A stretch of DNA of 64,000 nt from Amorphochlora amoebiformis (lineage: Eukaryota > Cercozoa > Chlorarachniophyceae): assembly GCA_054601695.1 (NCBI GenBank), contig BAAHQB010000106.1, forward strand, positions 124,001 to 188,000. The letters are read 5' to 3'. The position numbers and the translations under genes were made by a program. The notes beneath the pieces are model-generated. The model had not been told where the DNA came from. It ran no database searches and saw nothing but the letters and a program-made list of their open reading frames with translations. Shown here piece after piece: positions 54,866 through 64,000 of this stretch; within the stretch, counting starts at the first letter, position 1; each line of letters begins with the position of its first letter.

Positions 54866-55740
54866 GAAGACAGAGATAGATACGGGGAGAGATGGAGGGG
54901 GGGGGATAGATAAACAGAGAGAGGAGAGAGAGAGAGAGAGGAAGGAGAGAGGGGAACGCGAGGGAGAGAAAGAGAGGAAGAGGGGAGGGCGAGAGAGCGA
55001 GTGAGACCGAGAAACAGAGAGAAACCGAGAAAGAGAAAGGAAGAGAAAGAGAGAGAAAGAGAAAGGAAGAGAAAGAGAGAGAAAGAGAGGAGAAAGAGAG
55101 AGATATGGAAAGAGTGAGATGGAAAGAGAGAGGAAGAGAGTGAGGTATGGAAAGAGTGGGACGCAAGGAGAGAGGGCAAGAGAGCGAGATAGAAAGAGTG
55201 AGACAAAAAGAGAGAGAGAGCAAGAGAGCGAGATAGAAAGAGTGAAACGGAAAGAGAGAGCAAGAGAGCGAGATAAAAAGAGTGAGATGGAAAAAGAGAG
55301 AGAGCAAGAGAGCGAGATAGAAAGAGTGAGACGGAAAGAGAGAGAGCAAGAGAGCGAGATAAAAAGAGTGAGATGGAAAAAGAGAGAGAGCAAGAGAGCG
55401 AGATAGAAAGAGTGAGACGGAAAGAGAGAGAGCAAGAGAGCGAGATAAAAAGAGTGCCAAAGATAGAGAGAAAGAGATCGAGATAGAAAGAGTGAGGTGG
55501 AAAAGAGAGAGAGAGAGCAAGAGAGCGAGCGAGAAAGAGTGCGATGGAAAGAGAGGACGAAGACATTTCGAGGGAAAGAGAGAGGAAGAGAGATTTTTTT
55601 GGGGAAAAAGAGACAGGAAGAGATATTTTTTTGGGAAAAAGAGAGAAGGGGTTTGGTTTAGAGAGTGAGAGAGGGGTTTTACCAGGGTGAGGGAAGTCTC
55701 CATTGTTGCTATCAAATGTGTCTACACTCTGTTGGCCGTT
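54438..55740 (-). CDS. Two minus-strand exons around a long CT intron, product unknown
   Basis: Exon 55683-55740 (after CCAACCCAG) reads [19 protein letters not shown] and ends before GTAAAA. Exon 54438-54470 (after CACTAACCCTAAG) reads [10 protein letters not shown] and ends before GTATAC; phase 1 to 1. The intron is the 1.1-kb GA tract, which reads as CT on this strand. The 485-codon SLSLS frame running through the intron is not taken as protein. Confidence 0.4.
54520..55660. repeat. Polypurine GA tract with 60-70-base higher-order units
   Basis: GAGAGA to about 54900. At 55160-55460 a unit with GAGCAAGAGAGCGAGATAGA and AAAGAGTGAGACGG recurs about six times. Confidence 0.85.
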
Positions 55741-55884
55741 CTGGGTTGGATATAGCTTACTTTTGTATGTATGTATCTGTGTTATATGGTGTGTATGTGT
55801 ATATTGTATGTATGTACACACACATATACATATGCATGTACATATGTCATACACATATACATATATATATAAATGTACACACAC

Positions 55885-55925
<41 letters not shown>

Positions 55926-55951
55926 ACATGTACATATATATATGCATATGT

Positions 55952-55999
<48 letters not shown>

Positions 56000-56189
56000 C
56001 ATTATTACTATTTATGTATATATTTGTACATATACATATATATATATATTATATTAAATAATAATATTATATATATATATATATATATACATACATATAT
56101 ATGTGTATATATATACACATATATATTTACATATGTATATGTATAAAATAATATATAATGTTATATTAATCACACACACACACACACAC

Positions 56190-56248
<59 letters not shown>

Positions 56249-56380
56249 CACACACATATATACATATAATATATATATATATATATATACATATATACGT
56301 ATATATATATGTATATATATGTACGTATATGTATAATATGCTTACAATCATAATATTCATCAGATCTTAAAACCTCTCCC
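55741..56380. repeat. TA/TATG/CA microsatellite region
   Basis: TATG and ACACAC at 55765-55890, then (TA)n with (CA)n at 56171-56190. No coding signal. Confidence 0.8.
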
Positions 56381-56394
56381 AAACCAACATGGTA

Positions 56395-56665
56395 ACATGG
56401 TTACCATATCCATGGTTGTTACCGTATCCATGGTTACCGTATCCATGGTTACCGTATTCATATTAGAGCTATCATACGGTTACCGTATTAATATTAGAGC
56501 TATATCATATGGTTACCGTATTAATATTAGAGCTATATCACATTGTTACCGTATTAATATTAGAGCTATCACATGGTTACCGTATTAATATTAGAGCTAT
56601 CACATGGTTAGCGTATTAATATTACAGCTATCACATGGTTAATGTATTGATATTAGAGCTATCAG
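56395..56665. repeat. 32-38-base minisatellite (GGTTACCGTATTAATATTAG)
   Basis: About six units of ATGGTTACCGTATTAATATT plus AGAGCTAT(AT)CAC, after three short ATCCATGGTTACCGT units. Confidence 0.85.
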
Positions 56666-56689
56666 AAGAATGACATTCTAGACAAATGG

Positions 56690-59431
<2,742 letters not shown>

Positions 59432-59444
59432 CTGTTAGGGTTAC

Positions 59445-59541
<97 letters not shown>

Positions 59542-59607
59542 CATATATATATATATATAATATACATATATGTGTATATACATGGATGTGTGTATAATAT
59601 ATGTGTT

Positions 59608-59649
<42 letters not shown>

Positions 59650-59651
<2 letters not shown>

Positions 59652-60115
59652 GTTATAACTACGGTTACAATTATGGTTACAGCATCGTTATAACTACGGT
59701 TACAATTAGGGTTACAGTATTCGTTATAACTACGGTTACAATTAGGGTTACAGTATCTTTATAACTACGGTTACAATTAGGGTTACATTATCGTTATAAC
59801 TACGGTTACAATTACGGTTACAGTATCGTTATAACTACGGTTACAATTACGGTTACAGTATCGTTATAACTACGGTTACAACTAGGGTTACATTATCGTT
59901 ACAAATACGGTTACAATTAGGGTTACATTATCGTTATAACTACGGTTACAACTAGGGTTACATTATCGTTATAACTACGGTTACAATTAGGGTTACATTA
60001 TCGTTATAACTACGGTTACAATTAGGGTTATATTATCGTTATAACTACGGTTACAATTAGGGTTACAGTATCGTTATAACTACGGTTACAATTAGAGTTA
60101 CAGTATCGTTAAAAC
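59650..60115 (+). repeat. 36-base array (TATCGTTATAACTACGGTTACAATTAGGG)
   Basis: About 13 units of ATCGTTATAACTACGGTTAC plus AATTAGGGTTACAGT. It contains GGTTAC/GGGTTA telomere-like words and grades into TTAGGG repeats. Confidence 0.9.
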
Positions 60116-60480
60116 CATGGTTAGGATTAGGGTTAACATTAACGTTATATCTAGGGTTAGGATTAGGGTTAGGATTAGGGGTTAGCGTTAATTTCATAGC
60201 CAGGGTTATGATTAGGGTTAGCGTTAAAATGATAATTCGGTTTCGGATTAGGGCTTAGCGTTAATGTTATAACGTTAGGATAAGGTTTAGGGCTAGTTAT
60301 GGTTAGAGGCTAAACTTAAGGCTAGGATTATCGATAGTGTTAGGTTAACGCAAGGATTAGGGTTAGGGCTAGGGTTAGGGTTAGTTAGGGTTAGGGTTAG
60401 GGTTAGGGTTAGGGTTAGTTAGGGTAAGGGTTGTCTTTATGGATAGTTAGGGTTAGGGTTTGTGGGTTGGGGTTAGAGTT
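60116..60480 (+). repeat. TTAGGG telomere-type repeat, degenerate to near perfect
   Basis: Scattered TTAGGG words to 60350, then near-perfect TTAGGG at 60358-60425. Orientation is opposite to most CCCTAA arrays in the window. Confidence 0.85.
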
Positions 60481-60518
60481 CTTTTCGTATATATATATAT
60501 ATATATGTATAGATTGAG

Positions 60519-60582
60519 ATTACATTTTACGTCGCTGGGTTTCCGCGGACGAGTTAGAGCTTGAGGATATGTTATTGAAGCT
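60519..60582 (+). CDS. Isolated exon candidate, plus strand
   Basis: Between TAGATTGAG and GTGTGT it reads YILRRWVSADELELEDMLL then KL (phase 1 to 2). The 3' half with its donor is the start of the repeat that follows. A minus-strand reading (SNSSAETQRRK) is possible. Function unknown. Confidence 0.35.
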
Positions 60583-60950
60583 GTGTGTGTATTTGTATGG
60601 GTTAGGGTTAGGTAGTTAGAGCTTGAGGATATGTTATTAAAGCTGTGTGTGTATTTGTATGGGTTAGGGTTAGGTAGTTAGAGCTTGAGGATATGTTATT
60701 AAAGCTGTTGGGTGTATTTGTATGGGTTAGGGTTAGGTAGTTAGAGCTTGAGGATATGTTATTAAAGCTGTTGGGTGTATTTGTATGGGTTAGGGTTAGG
60801 TAGTTAGAGCTTGAGGATATGTTATTAAAGCTGTTGTATGTATTTGTATGGGTTAGGGTTAGGGTTAGGGTTATATGTATAGGTAGTTAAAGGTTGAGGA
60901 TATGTTATTGAAGCTGCAGTGTGTGTGTATGTTTGTATGTGTTTGTAATA
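60550..60950 (+). repeat. 62-base exon-end/telomere-word unit in six copies
   Basis: GTTAGAGCTTGAGGATATGT..TATTAAAGCTGT, then GTATTTGTATGGGTTAGGG, repeats at about 60553, 60614, 60676, 60738, 60801 and 60887, each unit joined by GGGTTAGGGTTAG words. The last copy is decayed. Confidence 0.9.
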
Positions 60951-60954
60951 TGTA

Positions 60955-61115
60955 TGTGTGTATATATGTATATATATATATATAAATATGTATGTACAAA
61001 TATATGTAAATATTCTTATATAAAATATATTTATATATATATATATATATGTGTATATATATATACATATATGTATACACACACACATATATATATATAT
61101 GTGTGTGTTTTTACG

Positions 61116-61160
<45 letters not shown>

Positions 61161-61229
61161 GTATACATATATATATACATACAAACATACATATATACAT
61201 ATACATATATATATATATATACATATTTT

Positions 61230-61271
<42 letters not shown>

Positions 61272-61294
61272 AGTATATACATATATGTGTGCAA

Positions 61295-61327
<33 letters not shown>

Positions 61328-61383
61328 GTGTGAAAATACATACATATTACCAACACATGCAAATACACACAAACACTCTGCAG

Positions 61384-61453
<70 letters not shown>

Positions 61454-61465
61454 GTAAACACACAT

Positions 61466-61508
<43 letters not shown>

Positions 61509-61650
61509 TATAATATATATCTATATATATATATATATATGTGTGTGTACGTGTGTGTTTACGTATGTGAATATATGTGTATGTATATGTATATATGTGT
61601 ATATATGTGTGTGTACGTATATAAGTATGTATGTATATAATATATATATG

Positions 61651-61717
<67 letters not shown>

Positions 61718-61879
61718 AATATGTATGTTTGGATGTATGTCATGATATATTATTTATATATATATATACACCTTACATATATACATATAAATAAAAACAT
61801 GCATATATATATTATATATATGTATATATATGTACATAATATATATATATATATATATATATGTACGTATATATTATAC

Positions 61880-61922
<43 letters not shown>

Positions 61923-61980
61923 CATATACATACATATATATATATGTATGTATATATATATATATATATATGTACATATA

Positions 61981-62041
<61 letters not shown>

Positions 62042-62150
62042 CATACAAACACTCACACATACATTCTCACATACATACATAAACACACACACATTACATA
62101 CACACACATTACATACACACCCACATGACACATACATACACATACACACA
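60955..62150. repeat. TA/TATG/CA microsatellite region
   Basis: Alternating (TA)n, TATG, GTGTGT and CACACA. A single recognisable unique stretch is ACCAACACATGCAAATACAC at about 61350. No gene signal. Confidence 0.8.
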
Positions 62151-62191
62151 CACATACGTGACACGTACACATGCATAGTGCTAACAACATA

Positions 62192-62556
62192 TTACTGTTT
62201 GCGCTTCTGAGGATACTTGGAAGACAAAACAGAACCAGCGACGGATTTGCGCTCGACTTCAACTTGGCAATGCGATGTGCGCCGAGATGTGGAGGAATTT
62301 AAGGTAATTTCATGGTCTTGAGATGTGCGCAGAGGTGTTGAGGAATTTAAGGTAATTTCATGATCTTGCGATGTGCGAAGAGGTGTTGAGGGGTTTAAGG
62401 TAATTTCATGGGCACTTGATTTATTGTTTTGTCCACCTCTGGGAAAAAAAGGTTATGTTTTTGTTGGTTGGGCTTGAATGTATGTGTAACTGGATGTATG
62501 TATTATATATATTATATATTATATGTAAATATATATATATATATATGTATATTTTT

Positions 62557-62594
<38 letters not shown>

Positions 62595-62648
62595 TATGTT
62601 ATATATATATATATATGTATGTATATATTATATACAAATACATAACGT

Positions 62649-62679
<31 letters not shown>

Positions 62680-62683
62680 GCGT

Positions 62684-62753
<70 letters not shown>

Positions 62754-62807
62754 TATCTGCCTCGTGATCTTATTCAATGGTTTATAAGCATACATGCATA
62801 CATATAC

Positions 62808-62859
<52 letters not shown>

Positions 62860-63005
62860 TGATGTTATTTAATGGTTTATAAGCAGTTTGGTATTCAAAT
62901 ATACCACATTAGTATCAAATGTATCCAAATATACCACATTAATATCAAACATGTATGTATGTATTTATGTATCGACTATGTACAAAGATGCGTCATACAT
63001 ATTTT

Positions 63006-63056
<51 letters not shown>

Positions 63057-63147
63057 TATTAATGTATTATTACCTTAGCATAGATATCCCACAACCGTTG
63101 AGTCTTAAACTACCTGCAATATACATATATATATATATATATACCTG

Positions 63148-63188
<41 letters not shown>

Positions 63189-63282
63189 GATGACATTCGG
63201 TTCCAAAAACCCGATGTAAACAGCATGAGAGGACACAGAATGAAAACAGATATCCATAGCGTATCACTACATAGCACATATA
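62192..63282 (-). CDS. Membrane-segment protein with three 16-residue tandem repeats at the C-terminal side (5' end not placed)
   Basis: Exons (minus) 63211-63282 ([13 protein letters not shown] then [10 protein letters not shown], one hydrophobic helix), 63074-63113 ([12 protein letters not shown]), 62192-62438 (TAA); phases 1 and 2 agree. The last exon follows a textbook acceptor AACCTTTTTTTCCCAG and reads GGQNNKSSA, then three in-frame copies of a 48-base unit: [47 protein letters not shown], then [15 protein letters not shown] and [10 protein letters not shown]. Likely a small membrane-anchored protein with a Ser/Thr-rich basic tail. Function unknown. Confidence 0.6.
62256..62415 (-). repeat. 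48-base coding minisatellite, three units
   Basis: Units ACATC(T/G)C.AGA.CATGAAAT (minus) recur with period 48, keeping the reading frame. Changes between units are mostly single bases. Confidence 0.85.
62439..63073. repeat. TA/CA intron with small duplications
   Basis: (TA)n, (CA)n at 62686-62708, a duplicated CGTGAT.TTATT.AATGGTTTATAAGC (62765 and 62857) and a 30-base doublet CAAATATACCACATTA.TATCAAA at 62896-62950. Confidence 0.75.
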
Positions 63283-63540
63283 CTGGAGATCGCTGGAGAT
63301 TCCAGAGATTTCTGGAAATCGCCTCGCCCAGTACAAACCGGTACTAACCTATACTACCTGAAACTACCCGGTAGTAACGTTGTTCAGACTATAAGATAAA
63401 AAGTCGTGATGTGGAGGCCATGTCACGCTCCGGATTTCCCCGAAGATTCTAGCACGATGTACGCAACATACACACGTTGTTTTAAGCAGCTAATCGTATC
63501 CAACAGGCAGAATCCAAACGGTCTAACTAGTGTTTTGCGA
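63283..63540. other. Unique DNA, probable 5' region of the minus-strand gene
   Basis: No repeat. A minus-strand ATG in the context GTGACATGGCC (near 63421) might start the gene, but its exon does not join 63282 in the right phase. Confidence 0.35.
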
Positions 63541-64000
63541 GGTCAAATATGTCTGTTTTAAGCAGGTGTGTTTTAAGCAGGTGTGTTTTAACCAGGTGTG
63601 TTTTAAGCAGGTGTGTTTTAACCAGGTGTGTTTTAACCAGGTCTGTTTTAAGCAGGTCTGTTTTAAGCAGGTGTGTGTGTTTTAAGCAGGTGTGTTTTAA
63701 CCAGGTCTGTTTTAACCAGGTGTGTGTGTTTTAAGCAGGTGTGTTTTAACCAGGTGTGTTTTAAGCAGGTGTGTTTTAAGCAGGTGTGTTTTAAGCAAGT
63801 CTGTTTTAACCAGGTGTGTTTTAACCAGGTGTGTTTTAAGCAGGTGTGTTTTAAGTAGGTGTGTTTTAAGCAAGTCTGTTTTAACCAGGTGTGTTTTAAC
63901 CAGGTGTGTTTTAACCAGGTGTGTTTTAACCAGGTGTGTTTTAGGCAAGTCTGTTTTAAGCAGGTTGTTTTAAGCAGGTCTGTTTTAACCAGGTGTGTGT
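63541..64000 (+). repeat. 15-base minisatellite (GTGTGTTTTAAGCAG)
   Basis: About 30 units of GTGTGTTTTAA(G/C)CAG with CTG/GTG and occasional deletion variants, running past the window edge. The period is a multiple of three, so both strands show long pentapeptide-repeat frames (VLSRC and others), which are not taken as genes. Confidence 0.9.

Noticed and set aside
62212-62303. Plus-strand exon [20 protein letters not shown] with triplicated GTAATT donor
   Set aside because: The minus strand gives a better solution: strong acceptor, phase match to two upstream exons, in-frame 16-residue repeats and a stop.
63549-63973. VLSRC/VLTRC pentapeptide-repeat protein
   Set aside because: 15-base minisatellite in which several frames on both strands stay open; no start context or splice support.

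Overview
The window looks like nuclear DNA of a single-celled eukaryote. I cannot name the species; an alga or similar protist is an inference. Genes are broken into many small exons (about 19-310 bases) with GT-AG introns, and most introns are filled with (TA)n. Other introns hold degenerate CCCTAA/TTAGGG telomere-type repeats, polypurine/polypyrimidine tracts or minisatellites. There is no sign of bacterial operons, IS elements, CRISPR, rRNA or recognisable tRNA. Long open frames reading IYIYIY, SLSLSL, ERERER or VCVCV are repeat shadows and are not annotated. All gene models come from reading splice sites, reading frame and intron phase by eye. Agreement of phase across successive exons is the main support, so exon edges and 5' ends are provisional.

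Layout. 0.4-13.3 kb, plus: a gene of tiny exons in TA and telomere-like introns, product unknown. About 15.1 kb, minus: an isolated exon. 17-21.3 kb, plus: a second unknown gene. 21.4-24.1 kb, plus: probable exons of a gene starting with a hydrophobic segment. 24.1-25.9 kb: nothing convincing. 25.9-27.4 kb, minus: a Gly/Arg/Pro-rich protein that may be the tail of the next gene. 27.6-30.9 kb, minus: a protein with six RanBP2-type zinc fingers, preceded by what look like decayed finger units (31.2-31.65 kb). 32.1-33.3 kb, plus: a PAS-fold protein with a KKRKV-type nuclear signal. 35.0-35.3 kb, minus; 35.7-36.2 kb, plus; 36.2-36.5 kb, minus: small genes, the last two ending tail to tail 11 bases apart. 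37.4-45.7 kb, plus: a glycosyltransferase family 25-like gene whose 16 modelled exons keep one frame for 735 coding bases. 47.1-49.3, 51.7-53.4, 54.4-55.7, 56.7-59.4 and 62.2-63.3 kb, minus: several small genes or gene parts; the last has an in-frame 48-base coding minisatellite. 60.5 kb, plus: an isolated exon. The window ends inside a 15-base minisatellite.

The most unusual pattern is that, at about ten places, the 3' end of an exon with its 5' splice site and the start of the intron (often including the TA tract) is repeated in tandem two to six times. The first copy in the sense direction carries the acceptor and the rest of the exon. Intron growth by local duplication of donor-plus-microsatellite units would explain much of the architecture. 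I know of no description of such a pattern, but I cannot search the literature.
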